Source: Dipteronia dyeriana (Eukaryota; Streptophyta; Magnoliopsida; Sapindales; Sapindaceae). From it: a DNA stretch of 64,000 nt. The notes under the pieces were generated by a model, which saw nothing but the letters and a program-made list of their open reading frames with translations, was not told the origin of the DNA and ran no database searches. The position numbers were made by a program, and so were the translations under genes. The stretch spans positions 114,524,146 to 114,588,145 of the forward strand of contig CM065296.1 of NCBI GenBank assembly GCA_032871835.1. The letters run 5' to 3'. The first letter of the stretch is position 1. Each line of letters starts with the position of its first letter. Positions 31,785-45,267 of the stretch are shown piece by piece.

Positions 31785-34700
31785 TGTAATGTCCATGTCG
31801 TTTAGGCCCAATAAAGGCCCTTTAATTTTTATTTTTTTTGGATAAACGTGAAATGAAAATGCCATCCGGTGAGTAAGCATTGGTGGTCTGTATAGTTGAC
31901 AGACAGCTGTGAGCTTAGTTAACTGGCTCACGACTTCAGATGTGCCTTTCCATACGTATATATATATATATTGGAGGATAAACATTATGAGAGCTAGAAA
32001 GCAGTAGAATTGAGCGGAAGAAAGGAAAGGAAAGAGAATGAAGAAAAAGGAAAAGAAGTCAGTGGAGCTCTCGTGATACTGTAGATTTTCAGTTGATTCT
32101 TCTTCGAATTCCAGTTTCTAATTTAGCTTTTGTGCGATTGTTAGGGAAAGAAGACGAAGTAGGTGAACCTAGCATACTTGGTCCGAATTAAGCTTGAAGG
32201 ATAAGTAGTGAGTGAATTAAGTTTTCAGTTTTGTTTTTAAATCAAAAAGTTTCCAGTTTTATGCTTAAATTTAATTGCTGCAAATCATTTAAGCATTTTA
32301 TATCTTTTATGATTGATGGTGATTATACAAAGAACTGAGTATGTTTTATGCTTATATTAGCACTCAGTATCAGTTATATTATTTTTATGAATTATCAAGA
32401 GATTATGATTTTTATAAAAGCACCAGGTCTGTAACCTTCCCCAGTTATGATTATTGTTGGCTTTTGGGGCCGTTTTACACATGTGTATGTCAGATGAGTC
32501 GCTCTACACCTGTATGACCAGAGAAAGAGTAATTGAGTCGTTCTGCACGTGTATGACAAGAAGTTATTTCTGACTCTGCATTTGCACGAAGTAATTCGGC
32601 TTACGTATTGAAGATATCCCTGAGTACTAATTTGGTGCAGATTAAGATTCTATAAATTATTTTATTCTTGTTCAGAAAAGAGATGCATTTAGTTTATTAA
32701 GTACGAAAGTAGATATATTATATTTTACTATGTATTACTGGATGCATGTTGAAAAGTTGTTTAGAAATGTTGTTTTTTTAAGTTTTCATTCACTCACTGG
32801 GCATTATCGCTCATCCTTTCACTCCTAAAATATTTTTCCAGGTAGCTGCTCGGTTGTGCGGACTCAGAAGTTTTGAGGTGGGCAACTCGATGACATCGTG
32901 AAGCATAAAAGTCATGCATTATTAATTTTCATGTACATATTTAGAGATGTGAGGTCGTCATGGTCGGGATGGTAAGCGAAGTAGGGATGGTAGGCATGGT
33001 CGAGATGGTAGGCATAGTCGGATCGTGGTCTGATTTCTACTCGGCCTGTTCGGCCTACTCGGCCTACTCGGCCCACTCGGGCTATTTGGCCTACTCTGCC
33101 ATGGTCGGGTTTCTTACTCGGCCTGTTCGGTTTTCTGGTCGGGATGGACTGGTTAGTTTTTTTAAAAGTGGTCGATTTTTGGTCCGATTGGGTTTTTTTT
33201 TTGACAACTTTTTGTAATGAACGAAAATGTGTAATGATTGCAATTATGTACCTTTGTACTCTCCAATATTTTCATTATATATTTTTTTTTTGTTTAAAAG
33301 CAAGTATTTTCTATGGAAATTTTAGTAGAAATTTCTTTTATCATGCTAGTAAAAGTTCAGCTCACAAGGTCTCCTTCGTACTTGATGGGGACACGTCGTT
33401 GCAGTGTCGTCAAATATGAACATTTAAGTTCGGCCTCGCAAGGGCGCAAGTCACAGAGACTAGCACAGCAGCAAGCAAGGGATCGATCCACAGGGAGGTG
33501 GGATTCACCGATCGTCTCTAGTTCTAGCTATTATTACAACACTCCAAGCGGACTCGTGTGTTGCGTGTGCGAGAAAAGTGAATAATAATATAACTAAATA
33601 ACTTATATAAATGATATATACAATGATAGATGGAATGGAGATATACATGAAATGTGGTTACACTAGGGAAACAACTCAACCGTGACAATCCACCTAATTA
33701 CGTTCTTGACTCACCTAATCCTCAAATGTGCAAGTATATATAGACTCGTATCCCCTTAATTAATCTCTAATCTCTCTCGATGTCTTAGAGATAGTATCCA
33801 TATATACCTGAAATCTCTCTCGAGCAATCCGAAAATATATATGAACCCATTAAGCACGTGGAATACAAATTGAATCCTATACGCTAGCCTAGTGGTTCTA
33901 ACACTTTCTAGTCAAGCATAGTGAATGTTTATCTAAGCATTGTCAAATGCATCTCCTCTCGGTACATAGCATCTAACCATGGATCAATTAGAAAGTGATC
34001 AATTAAGCAAAGGCTTTGAGCACTCAAAACATCCATATAACAACACAAGCACAAGAAAAATGTCGGTGGTCTTTACTTCTATATCAAAGATTCGGTTTAG
34101 TCAACTCCCTAGGATGGCTAAACATGGGAAACAAGTTTACCTAACAATTATATGTAATAATGTGATTGTTATATCATTAATAACATTCAATTTAGGTTAA
34201 AGGTTCATCCTCTTGATTAGGGAATTTTCCCACAATCAATTCATCACCCAATCCTGTCACGTGGATGGATAATCTTGTCTTAATACAAAGACCCATTAAG
34301 AACAAGGATATGAACCAAGGTCAATTTAGCAACTAAAAGCTTGAACTGAAACCTTTTATACTCTTTAGGGCTAAAATCCCTATTACTCAAATTACTCAAT
34401 ACATGGAATTCAAGTCATCCATCAATCAATCAACAATCATGGGTATCTAATTTCTACTCTAAATTACAACTACTCCTAAACCCAATCATGGACACATTGA
34501 TTTCTAACAATTCATACACATACATATCATAATAAGAGCATAAAAACACATATATCAAAGAGCAAAACAAAACTCAAATGAATTTAAGTACAATCAATAC
34601 ATTTATTACACAAGTGTAGGTTTACAATATCCCCAAATTGGTGGAATAAATCAAAGAAAACAAGAAATACAAAGGAATGAGTAAATAAGAGGAAACCCTT

Positions 34701-35558
34701 GAAGACCAGTCATCCAAAGATGCTCATAGAATTTCTAGCTCGAATTTGGCTCCTAATTCCTTTGTAATCTACTCTAAGATGGATGGAGGAAGTGTATAGT
34801 GGTGAGGTGGAGGTGTATGGTGTGCTCCCGTGGAGGAAAAACCTCCATGGGAGCAAAAGATGAAAGAAAATGGAAGAAGAAGAGAAGAGGTGTGAGAAGG
34901 GGAAAAGAGGGGAAAAGTGGTGAAGAGAGCTCAAGATAATGAGGAGAAAATGGGGTATTTATAGTGTGGGAGGTTAGGGCAAGACTTTTGGGTGAAAAGA
35001 CAAGAATACCCCTTTGAAAATGGCTGAGAAATGCATTTATGTCAAGATGTGCGGTACGATGTGTTGTACGCATCAACACCGCGAACTGTACATCACTTTT
35101 TGGAGCTTGCTGCCCTTCTACGCGGTACAAAATGCGGTACGTAACTTGGTCTTGAGCGGTTGCGTACCGCACTTTTCTGTGCACCTTTAATAAAATGGTT
35201 ATAACTTTCTCCAAAAATCTCGGAATCACAACTTGTAAAGTGCCTTGGAAAGAAGACCTCCGAGCTTTCCGAAAAGTGGTTACGAGAGATGTAGTTCGAT
35301 CGGAGGAGAGAGATATGACTTTCCAAAGTTGGGGTATCTGCACAAGTTATTCCAAATTCTGCTCTTTAACCTCCAAAACTCTTCAATTAAGCTCAAATAC
35401 CTTCGGTAGAAAACATGTACCTACACAAGGCTCAAAAACACATCAAATACCAAAATATATTCAAAAACAAGAACAAAAGCGAGATAATGGTGACCTCAAA
35501 TAGGTATATAAATCGTTCTGATCAGTACTCAACAGAGGAGTCGGGGTGGGTCCTGTCA
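31785..35558 (+). repeat. 5' LTR of Gypsy element 2, split by solo LTR
   Basis: Without the nested unit (33383-35524 plus its target duplication) it is about 1.63 kb, against 1.59 kb for the 3' LTR. The region around 32950-33150 is a run of short imperfect repeats ('tcgggatggt', 'tactcggcc'). Confidence 0.88.
33383..35524 (-). mobile_element. Solo LTR (copy B) of the Athila/Tat-like family
   Basis: A 2142-bp reverse-oriented copy of 13922-16064. On the minus strand it starts TGATCAGAAC and ends CCCCATCA. It has a perfect 5-bp target duplication, GTACT (33378-33382 and 35525-35529). The 3' LTR of Gypsy 2 shows the uninterrupted target ('cttgtactcaagagacgag', about 41894-41912). Two independent copies with the same ends support the LTR boundaries. 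Confidence 0.9.
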
Positions 35559-35560
35559 AC

Positions 35561-35574
35561 TTGGTATCAAAGCC
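35561..35574 (+). promoter_or_regulatory. Primer binding site of Gypsy element 2
   Basis: TTGGTATCAAAGCC begins two bases after the 5' LTR, close to the initiator tRNA-Met complement with an A in place of G. Confidence 0.75.
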
Positions 35575-35660
35575 ATGGTTTTTAATTCCTTAGAGCACAG
35601 AAAAATTGTTTGCATTTAGTTTCATACCTTTAAGCATAACTTTGATTTTGTAACAGCATC

Positions 35661-36655
35661 ATGCGTCGAGTTGGCCACCCACACACGATATCGGTAGCTG
35701 ACCTAGGAGAGATGAGTGGTAACTAAGATGAAAACGAGATAGAATCACACCCTCAACCACCTATAGCTCAACCTCATGTACCATAACCTAGGGAGGAACC
35801 AATGGATAGAATTGTAGAACTGTTGACTTGCCATGGTTCAGTCCCAAACGAGAGTGCCAGAGAATTCTATTGAGTGTGCACGTAGAATTTTGATGGAATT
35901 GGAGATCCAGATAGTGTTAGTTCTTGGTTGAATGAGTTGGAATGTGTATTTGAAGTTATGAGGTGCACAGATGAACAGAAGGTCTATTTTGCTACGTTTT
36001 TGCTAAAGGAAAAAGCATATGATTGGTGAGCCTCAGTTCAACGAAGAACTCATGAAGGAATTACTTGGGAGGATTTTAAGAAGCAGTTTAATGATCGTTA
36101 TTATCCCCATTTCTATCAAGATTTGAAAAGAGCTGAATTTTTCATACTAATGTAGGGATCTATGACAGTAGAAGAGTATGAGAAGAAGTTTACAGAACTT
36201 TCGAGGGTTGCTCCGTATATAGTCGCTGATGAAGAAAATAACTGTAGAAAATTTGAAGATGGACTTAGAACAGAATTCAAGACAATAGTGACTACTTCTG
36301 GGCATGTTGAGTTCGATAAGTTGTTTGAAGCTGCACTGAGAGTGGAGAGAGGCCTTAGTGACTCTTGCAGATTTAAACAACAGAAGCAAAATCGCAGTAA
36401 CTGGTCAGCAGAGAGCTCTTATAGCGAAATGCCTAAGGCAATAGGCAGTTTTTCAGGTCAAACTAGTAACTATCAACAGAGTCATGGACCTAGTTCTAGC
36501 CAAGCCTTAGTCCAACAACCAATGAGTAGTAGTCAACAGAGTGTTAGTATGGGTAAAGGTAGGCATCCTCTATGTTCGACATGTGGAAAGCACCATGATG
36601 GTGAGTGTTATTTTGGGAGATCACGTTGTTATCAAAGTGGGCAGCCTGACATTTA
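35661..36655 (+). pseudogene. Gypsy 2 gag
   Basis: Starts at the ATG at 35661. Capsid homology includes 'SSWLNELECVFEVMRCTDEQ', 'ITWEDFKKQFNDRYYP' and 'SMTVEEYEKKFTELSR'. A Gln/Ser-rich stretch then leads to a decayed zinc knuckle (CSTCGKHHDGECY..., ending 'RCYQSGQ' instead of RCYKCGQ, which loses a Cys ligand). Stops interrupt it at several points before 36162. Confidence 0.88.
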
Positions 36656-38740
36656 AAAAGAGATTACCCTGAGCTAGGCCAGAGAGGCAATGAAGAAAGA
36701 AAGATAGGTTTTCAACCAATGCAAAGTGGTGCTAGTCAGATTCAAGGACAAAAGGGATCTCGAGCAGGAGGATCTATAACTACAGTGAAAACCCAAATTG
36801 GTGTAGTAGGGGTTGGAGGCAACCAACGGAGAGGTCAGTCGGGTAGACCTCGTACTCAAGCAAGAGTTTTTGCTATGAATCAGTAAGATACTGAGACCAC
36901 TCCAGATGTCAATACAGGTATGTTAACAATTCTTGGCCACGATGCTCATGTTCTTATTGATCTTGGATCTACTCATTTCTTTGTATCTCAATCTTTTATG
37001 GTGTATGCAGATGTAGAATTAAGACCATTGGATTCTAGTACGGTAGTGGCTACACCTACTAGTGAATCTTTATTGGCTGAGAATATATATAGAAATAGTA
37101 AGGTCATAGTCGGTAAGCATGAGCTACGTGCTGATTTGATTCCGCTTGATATACATGATTTTGATGTTATTTTGGGAATGGATTGGCTAGCTACACACCA
37201 TGCTACAGTAGACTGTTTTCGAAATGAGGTAAAATTTACACTTCAAGGAGAGTCGGATGTTATTTTCTGTGGTGAACGTCGGATTCTTCATTCTTGTGTT
37301 ATATCTGCTATTACTGTCAGACGGTTGCTCAGGAAGCAATGTTCAGCGTATTTGGTTTATGTAATTGATACTCAGGTTAGTGAGGTAAAATTAGAAGATA
37401 TATCGGTGGTAAGAAATTTTCAGATGTATTTCCTGAAGATCTTCATGGATTACCACTAGATAGAGACATTGAGTTCGTGATAGATTTAGTTCCATGCACA
37501 ACTCTAATTTCTATTCCACCTTATAGAATGGCTCTAACCGAATTGAAAGAGTTGAAGATTCAATTAGAAGAATTGGTGAACGAGAATTTTATTAAACTTA
37601 GTGTGTCACCATGGGAGCGCCAGTTTTGTTTGTTAAAAAGAAAAATGGAACATTAAGTTTATGCATCGATTACCGGCAATTGAATAAAGAAACGGTGTGT
37701 AATAAATATCCACTCCTACATATCGATGACTTATTCGATCAGCTTCAGGGAGCAAAGGTATTCTCCAAAATAGATTTGCGAACATGTTATCATTAATTGA
37801 GGATTAGAAACTGTGATGTACCAATGACCGCTTTCAGAACTCGTTACGGGCAGTATGAGTTTCTAGTTATGCCTTTTGGATTAACAAATGCTCCAGCAGC
37901 TTTCATGGATTTGATGAATAGGGTATTTCATCCTTATCTAGACAAATTTTTTATTGTGTTCATTGATGACATTTTGATTTATTCTAAGGATGAGGTGGAA
38001 CATGCAAAACATTTAGAGATTGTTCTACAAGTCCTGAGAGAGAATCAACTTTATGCCAAATTTAGCAAGTGTCAATTTTTGCTCGATAGAGTTACATTTT
38101 TGGGCCATGTAATTTCTGGTGATGATATTTATGTTGATCCTCAAAAAGTTGAAGCTATAGTGAATTGGGAACGACCAATTAGTGTGACAGAAATTAGAAG
38201 TTTCTTGGGTTTAGCAAGTTACTATCGAAGATTTGTAGAGGGATTTTCTAAAATAGCTTCACCATTAACAAGATTAACTCAGAAGGATGTGAAGTTTGAG
38301 TTTTCAGAAGCTTATGAACAGAGTTTTCAAAAACTCAAGAAGAGATTGACTTCTGCTCTAATACTTGCTCTTCCAACCAGAAGTGATGGATTTGTTGTTT
38401 ATAGTGATGCATCTAGACATGGGTTGGGTTGCGTTTTGATGCAACATGGGAAAGTGATAGCTTATGCATCAAGACAATTAAAGAAGCATGAACAGAATTT
38501 ACCCAACACATGATCTAGAGCTTGCTGCAGTTGTGTTTGCATTGAAAATTTGGAGGCACTACCTATATGGGATCACTTGTCAGATTTATATAGATCATAA
38601 AAGCTTACAATATCTTTTCACTTAGAAAGAACTAAATTTGAGACAAAGAAGATGGATTGAGTTGATTAAGGATTATGACTATACTATTAAATATCATCTT
38701 GGTAAGGTAAATGTGGTAGCAGATGCACTCAGTAGAAAGT
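36656..38740 (+). pseudogene. Gypsy 2 protease, reverse transcriptase and RNase H
   Basis: The protease motif is 'VLIDLGSTHFFVS' (canonical D-S/T-G changed to DLG), followed by 'DVILGMDWLATHHATVDC'. RT shows '[22 protein letters not shown]', '[20 protein letters not shown]' and FIDD in '[13 protein letters not shown]'. RNase H has '[18 protein letters not shown]'. A frame break lies at about 37610, stop codons at about 37457 and 37794, and a frameshift at about 38500. Confidence 0.9.
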
Positions 38741-39760
38741 ATTCAAGTTCTATGGCTCATTTGAAGATGATTCACCTACCATTATTAGCTGAATTAAGAA
38801 TGTTGAGAGTTAAGCTAGAAACACGTGATTTCAAAGCATTACTAGCTACTTTTCAGGTTAGACCTATTTTAATTGATTGTATACAAGAATTGCAAACTCA
38901 AGATTCTTATTTACTTAAATTGAAGGAAGAAGTACAGAAAAGCTTACGAGCTGATTTTGTAATGAGAAGTGATGGTATATTAGTTCTAGGTAATAGACTG
39001 TGTGTACCAAACATTAAGGAACTCAAGAATGAAATTTTAGAGGAAGCTCACTCTTCAGCTTATGTAATGCATCCAGGAAGTACTAAATTGTATCGTACTT
39101 TGAAAGAGCATTACTGGTGGCAAGGTATGAAAAGAGAGATAGAAGAATTTGTCGCTAAATGTTTGATTTGTCAGCAAGTCAAGACAGAGCATCAGAAACC
39201 AACAGAACTTTCGTAACCACTTCTTATTCCGAATAGAAATGGGAACATGTTACCATGGATTTTATGGCAGGACTCCCCCCTCGTAGTCAGAGTGGTCACG
39301 ACAGTGTATGTGTAATTGTTGATCGACTTACAAAGTCAGCATACTTTCTGTCAATCGGTATTACTTACTCTCTTGACAGATTAGCTAGAATTTATGTTGA
39401 TAAAATAGTTTGTCTTCATGGCACACCGGTATCTATAGTATCAGATAGAGATCCTCGATTTACATCCAGATTTTGGCCTAAATTACAAGAAGCTTTGGGA
39501 ACTAGACTGCATTTTAGTACTGCTTTTCACAGGCAGACTGACGGTCAATCATAGCGCACTATTCAGACATTAGAATATATGTTTCGAGCTTGTGTAATGG
39601 ATTTCAAAGGAATTTGGGATGTACATATACCATTGATATAATTTGCCTACAATAACAATTATCAGGCTAGCATCGAAATGGCTCCTTATGAAGCTTTGTA
39701 CAGGAGAAAATACAGAACACCGATGTGTTGAGATTAAGTATGCGAGAGAAAGTTGTTAGG
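38741..39760 (+). pseudogene. Gypsy 2 integrase
   Basis: The zinc domain ends '...CLICQQVKTEHQKP'. The catalytic core has Asp in 'TMDFMAGLPP' and 'SDRDPRF'. The catalytic Glu codon of 'TDGQSE' has become a stop (TAG, 39552-39554). A frameshift lies at about 39215-39250. Homology continues past the stop to 'MAPYEALY' near 39690. Confidence 0.9.
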
Positions 39761-40307
39761 TCCAGAACTTGTTCTAGTCACAACAGAAAAGATCAAAATC
39801 ATCAGAGACAGAATAAAGGTTGCTCGAGATAGGCAGAAAAGCTACACAGATAAGCAGAGAAGGGAACTTGAATTTAAAGTAGGTGACTATGTGTTCCTAC
39901 GAATTTCACCTTGGAAAGGTATACTTAGATTTGGAAGACGTGGGAAGTTAAGTCCGCGATACATTGGTCCGTATGAGATTATTGCCAGAGTGGGAGCAGT
40001 GGCATACCGTTTAGCGTTACCTTCAGAGCTTTCAAGAATTCATAACGTATTCCATATTTCTATGCTTCGGAAATATATAGTCGACCCTACACATGTTTTA
40101 ACTAAGCAACCAATGAAGTTAAGAGAAGATTTAACTTATGAAGAGGAACCTATTGAGATTCTAGATAGAAGGGAACAAGTATTACGTACAAAGGTTATTC
40201 CTCTAGTAAAAGTGTTGTGGAGAAATCATGCAGTAGAAGAAGCGACTTGGGAACATGAAGATCATATACAAAATCAGTATCCCCATCTGTTTCAAATAGG
40301 TAAGTAA
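39753..40307 (+). pseudogene. Gypsy 2 integrase C-terminus and chromodomain
   Basis: The 184-codon open frame contains the GPY/F-type module ('GDYVFLRISPWKG', 'SPRYIGPYEIIARVG', 'LSRIHNVFHISMLRKYI'). A chromodomain follows (about residues 118-180: 'YEEEPIEILDRREQVLR', 'PLVKVLWRNH', 'EEATWEHED'). In chromoviruses this domain is thought to steer integration into heterochromatin. This is the best-preserved frame of the element. Confidence 0.88.
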
Positions 40308-40343
40308 ATTTCAAGGATGAAATTCTTATACGGAGGGGCGAAT

Positions 40344-41930
40344 TGTAATGTCCATGTCGTTTAGGCCCAATAAAGGCCCTTTAATTTTTTTTTTTTGGAT
40401 AAACTTGAAATGAAAATGCCATCAGGTGAGTAGGCATTGGTGGTCTGTATAGTTGACAGACAGCTCTGAGCTTAGTTAACTGGCTCACAACTTCAGCTGT
40501 GTCTTTCCATACGTGTATATATATTGGAGGATAAACATTATGAGAGCTAGAAAGCAGTAGAATCGAGCGGAAGAAAGGAAAGAGAATGAAGAAAAAGGAA
40601 GAGAAGTCTGTGAAGCTCTAGTGATACTGTAGATTTTCAGTTGATTCTTTTTCAAATTTCAGTTTCTAATTTAGCATTTGTGCGATTGTTAGGGAAAGAA
40701 GACGAAGTAGGGGAACCTAGCATACTTGGTCCGAATTAAGCTTGAAGGATAAGTAGTGAGTGAATTAAGTTTTCAGTTTTGTTTTTAACTCAAAAAGTTT
40801 CCAGTTTTATGCTTAAATTTAATTGATGCAAATCATTTAAGCATTTTATATCTTTTATGATTGATGGTGATTATACAAAGAGCTGAGTATGTTTTATGCT
40901 TATATTAGCACTCAGTATCAGTTATATTATTTTTATGAATTATCAAAAGATTATGATTTTTACAAAAGCACCAGGTATGTATCCTTCCCCAGTTATGATT
41001 ATTGTTGACTTTTGGGGCCGTTTTACACATGTGTATGTCAGATGAGTCGCTCTATACGTGTATGACTAGAGAAAGAGTAATTGAGTCGCTCTGCACGTGT
41101 ATGACTAGAAGTTATTCCCGACTCTGCGTTTGCATGAAGTAATTCGGCTTACGTATTGAAGATATCCCTGGGTACTAATTTGGTGCATATTAGGATTCTA
41201 TAAATTATTTTATTCTTGTTCAGAAAAGAGATGCATTCAGTTTATTAAGTACGAAAGTAGATATATTATCTTTTACTATGTATTACTTGATGCATGTTGA
41301 AAAGTTGTTTAGAATTTTTTTTTTTTAAGTTTTCATTCACTCACTGGGCGTTAGCGCTCATACTTTCACTCCTAAAATATTTCTCCAGGTAGCTGCTCAG
41401 TTTTGCCAACTCAGAATTTTTGAGGTGGGCCACTCGATGACATCATGAAGCATAAAAGTCATGCATTTTTAATTTTCATGTACATATTTAGAGATGTGAG
41501 GTCGGGATGGTAGGCATGGTCGGGATGGTATGCATAGTCGGAACGTGGTCGGATTTCTACTCGGCCTGATCAGCCTACTCTGCCCACTCGGCCTACTCAG
41601 GCAATTTGGCCTACTCGGGCGTGGTCGGGTTTCTTACTCGGCCTATTCGGTTTTCTGGTTGGGATGGACTGGTTAGTTTTTTTTAAAGTGGTCGATTTTT
41701 GGTCTGATCGGTCATTTTTTGACAACTTTTTTTAATGAACGAAAATGTGTAAAGATTGCAATTATGTACCTTTGTACTCTCCAATATTTTCATTATATTC
41801 TTTTTTTTTTGTTTAAAAGCAAGTATTTTCTATGGAAATTTTAGTCAAATTTTTTTTTATCATGCTAGTAAAAGTTCAGCCCACAGGGTCTCCCTTGTAC
41901 TCAAGAGACGAGTTGGGGTGGGTCCTGTCA
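40344..41930 (+). repeat. 3' LTR of Gypsy element 2
   Basis: Partner of 31785-35558. It has no nested insertion and preserves the solo-LTR target site near 41896. The short 'tcgggatggt' and 'tactcggcc' repeats (about 41503-41645) differ in copy number from the 5' LTR. Confidence 0.9.
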
Positions 41931-43239
41931 GCAAGCCTATGTCTTAGTACAATTTACAAAATAAGCCTAAGTACACCCTACTTGAATCCATTTTGGTGCA
42001 TTTCTTGTTGGGCTTCAATCTTCACCATGATCAATGTTATGGGATGGTCAAGAGTTTAAGTCCAGTATGGTGTAGATGTAATATGAGGTGGATATAATGA
42101 TTGGGTTTAGTGTGTAGGCTTACATTCTTTAGACATTTAAGCACACACACAAGGTTTAGGAATGTGTTTGGGTAATTATAAGTGGCTAACATTCATTGTC
42201 TACGTCATCTTTATAGGTACGAGTCTAGCAAGAAAACGAGGTAAATCACACAAGGTCAACTTTCAAAAAAAAATTCTTTAATGTTCAATGCAATGAAAAG
42301 AGGTCTTTTTTCTCATGACTAATATATACATGATGAGTGTTTAGAGATTAGAATTGAAATTCACTCTTGTGGATGTAATTTTAGGGCAATGAAGCTCACA
42401 TGGGTAGTCTCCACTAATGATATAGAAATCTCAGGCTCGCTACCTTATTCACTAAAGCACAATGAGTCCGGTAGGATGTGTGTAAGCAATATGGTATAGT
42501 TTTGGCCAACACAACCCTAGAATGATGCATGGCATACCAAAAATACCTACAACGGCTTAAACCAAAAGCATCTCAACAAGCAGTCCTTACTACTCATTTT
42601 TTTTGAGTCAAAACAGTAGAAATTTGACTCCAAAAACACGCAATCATGCAAAAATTTAATTTTTTTTAACAAACCACATGAAACAATCATGCAAGAAAAA
42701 ACAAAAACAAAAGTCGATCACTAAATGGCCACACCCCTAAACATAAACAAAACATTGTCCCCCATGTTTGTACATATATAATGATTGGACACTGTAGGCT
42801 TAGAAACGGGAAAGAGGTCAAACACAATGCTACATGACAAACAAACAGAACCAAAAACTAAAAGCTAGGCACATTACAACTCCACACACCTAGAATTATA
42901 CGAAAATATAAATTGCGTATAAAAGCATGAAAATCGAACTACTATTTACAAGAATTGTACCTCTCTTGGTGATTTCAAGTTGGGTCCTCAAGCAAGGCTA
43001 TTGACTTGGGCTTATTAAACACCCCTTTCCGTTTCAACTTATGTGAGGCATAAAACGATCTCACTCAAAACCCATTCACTCTCTTTGTTTCTTCAAAGGC
43101 ACATGTGCTCTCCCTCTTATCTTTTTTTTTCACTTTTTCCTCTCATATGCGAGTTGTGCTTCTTGCTCGTGTCACCACATGAGACCGGTTTACGACATCC
43201 TTCACCATCTTTTTAATCATATTTTGAACCGCAAAAGCT
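41931..43239 (-). mobile_element. Non-coding downstream part of Athila-type element
   Basis: Lies 3' of the Athila protease on the minus strand. It has no RT, RNase H or integrase motifs in any frame that I could see. A frame-shifted continuation of the protease frame ('AFAVQNMIKKMVKDVVNRS') occurs near 43225-43170. No 3' LTR was found before Gypsy 2 begins at 41930. Either the element always lacked pol or it was deleted here. Confidence 0.5.
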
Positions 43240-45267
43240 TCAAGTGGTTTCTTCAAATTGTCCTTTTTCTAAACTCCTACAATTGAAGGACCTGAAAGCA
43301 TCAAATTTAAAACAAGTTTCATATTGAGAGGGGTACTTAGTGACCTTGAACATGTCGATCACAACCTTTTCATCTTCAATCCTCAAGGTCAATTTGTCCT
43401 TCTTGTGATCAACCAAGGCCTCGCTAGTTTTCAAGAATGGTCTCCCAAGAATTAACGAGATCTCAACATCTTCTTCCATTTCTAAAATTGCAAAATCAAT
43501 CGGGAAGAAGAATTTACCCACTTTCATCAAGACATGCTCTAGAACTCCATATGTGTACTTGATGGATCAATCTACTGAATGGAGAGTCACCCTTGTGGAC
43601 TTCACTTCTCCCAATCCCAATTTCTCAAATACGGAGTACGACATCAAGTTGATGCTCGTTCCTTAGTCAATTAGTGCTTGCCTGAACTCCAAATTCCCTA
43701 CTTCGTACAGAATTGTGAACCTTCCTCGTTCTTTAAATTTTGGAGGGAGTTTGTTTTAGAGAACAACACTACATTCTTCCGTGAGAGCAACCGTCTCACA
43801 ATCCTCTAGCTTTTTCTTTTTTAATAGGATCTCTTATAAAAACTTTACATATGTCAGCAGCTTCCTAAATATCTCCAAATTTTTTTTAAAGCTTTGAGCA
43901 TCCTTATGTTTCTTGAGGCGTTTTGGATATAGAATTAGAGGCACATATGCCTTGACTTACAGAGAAGAAAGTAGATCAAAAGATGTGTTGGGTAGATTAT
44001 CTTTTTCCTTTTCTTCATCTCTCTTTCCCCCACCTTCTTTCTCAACTACTTTCTCTTGGCCAAATTCCTCGGTTAGCTTCACTTGTTTACCACTCCTCAA
44101 TGATATCGCCATACATTGGTCTCTTGGGTTGGTTTCCTTGTTGTAAGGTAATATATCTTGTTGCCTCTCTTGGACTGCCTTGGCCATTTACCCTAGTTGC
44201 ACCTCTAAATTCTTGATCGAGGCTTGAGAATGTTGTATAACTTGATCTATCTTTACATCGTGCTTTTTCAAAGAATTGTTTTGAAATTCCATCCTGGTAT
44301 CTATCTTGGTCTTGAATTCAGAGAACATGTTCTCTAATGTAGGCTTCTTCTCTTCTTGATTGGTGACGAATTGATTTTGGAAGTCGGGTTGTTGGTTTTA
44401 GAAGTTTTGTCGAAAACCCGGTGGTTGTCTTTGTTTGAGATTTTGTTAAGGTTGGGGTTGATTATCTTTCCAAGATAAGTTGGGGTTGTTTCTCCATCCA
44501 TGGTTATGGGTGTTTGAGAATGGGTTGCTCTGGTTTTGGTTGGTCATTTGGTTGTTTGTGGGGTTTTGGAAGTTACGGTTATAGTTGACAAATGAGACTT
44601 GTTATGAAGACCTCAAAGCGAATGGATTTCCTACTTGACATTCCATGCTTGAGTGCAGCCCCAAGCACTATTCATATGATGCTACCTGCACACGACTAGG
44701 CCAATACTCGTCTTGTTCATTTGTTTTGTGAGTGCCTCAAGTTGAGCCTTCACACTCATTAATTCATCCACTTCTAATACAGTCGGAGCCATCTTCGGTA
44801 GTTGCCTTTCACTATCCTAATGGCTATTGTTGAGTGCCATGTCTTCTAAAAGTTTATAAGCGGCATCCACTGATTTGTTAATGAGTGAACCTTCAGCAGC
44901 CATATCCACCAAATTTCTTTTTGAGATGGTGATTCCTTGGTAGAAAGCTTGCAAAGTCTTCCACTTTGCTAGTCCGTGGTAGAGGCACTTTCTTATGAGC
45001 TCCTTGAATAGCTCCTAAGCCCGAAGGGATAATACTTGTTAAGAAATGCTTGAGCCAGTTGGTCTCAAGTGATGATGAATCTGTGGGGAGTGATCCTAAC
45101 CAAGCCTTTACTCTATCTCTCAAGGAAAATGGAAACATCTTCAACTTAACAAATTTCTCGGAGACTCCATTGTACCTAAAGGTGTCACATATATCGTTAA
45201 AACTTTGAAGGTGCATGTTCGGATCATCATTTGGTAGTCCATGGAACTGAACTGTAGTAGTAATCAC
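43240..45267 (-). pseudogene. Athila-type gag and protease
   Basis: Reading from 45267 downward: gag capsid ('VQFHGLPNDDPNMHLQSFND', then 'FPFSLRDRVKAWLGSLP'), which is characteristic of Athila. Next comes an Asn/Gln-rich region near 44560 ('NTHNHGWRNNPNLSWKDN'). The gag-protease junction follows ('CMAISLRSGKQVKL' at about 44115), then retropepsin ('EEDVEISLILGRPFLKTSEA' and 'KDKLTLRIEDE') at 43530-43240. The catalytic D-[ST]-G part is damaged, and several stops and shifts split the frames. No pol enzyme beyond protease is detected downstream. Confidence 0.85.

Larger units (their letters stand above)
31785..41930 (+). mobile_element. Degenerate Tekay/Del-like Gypsy retrotransposon with chromodomain
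   Basis: LTRs starting TGTAATGTCC and ending CCTGTCA (5' LTR 31785-35558 including a nested solo LTR; 3' LTR 40344-41930) flank gag, protease, RT, RNase H, integrase and a chromodomain, in that order. The polypurine tract 'cggaggggcgaa' precedes the 3' LTR. Flanks tcaag (31780-31784) and gcaag (41931-41935) fit a decayed 5-bp target duplication. Gene order plus chromodomain identify a chromovirus, most like Tekay/Del. Stops and frameshifts affect every domain. Confidence 0.9.
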
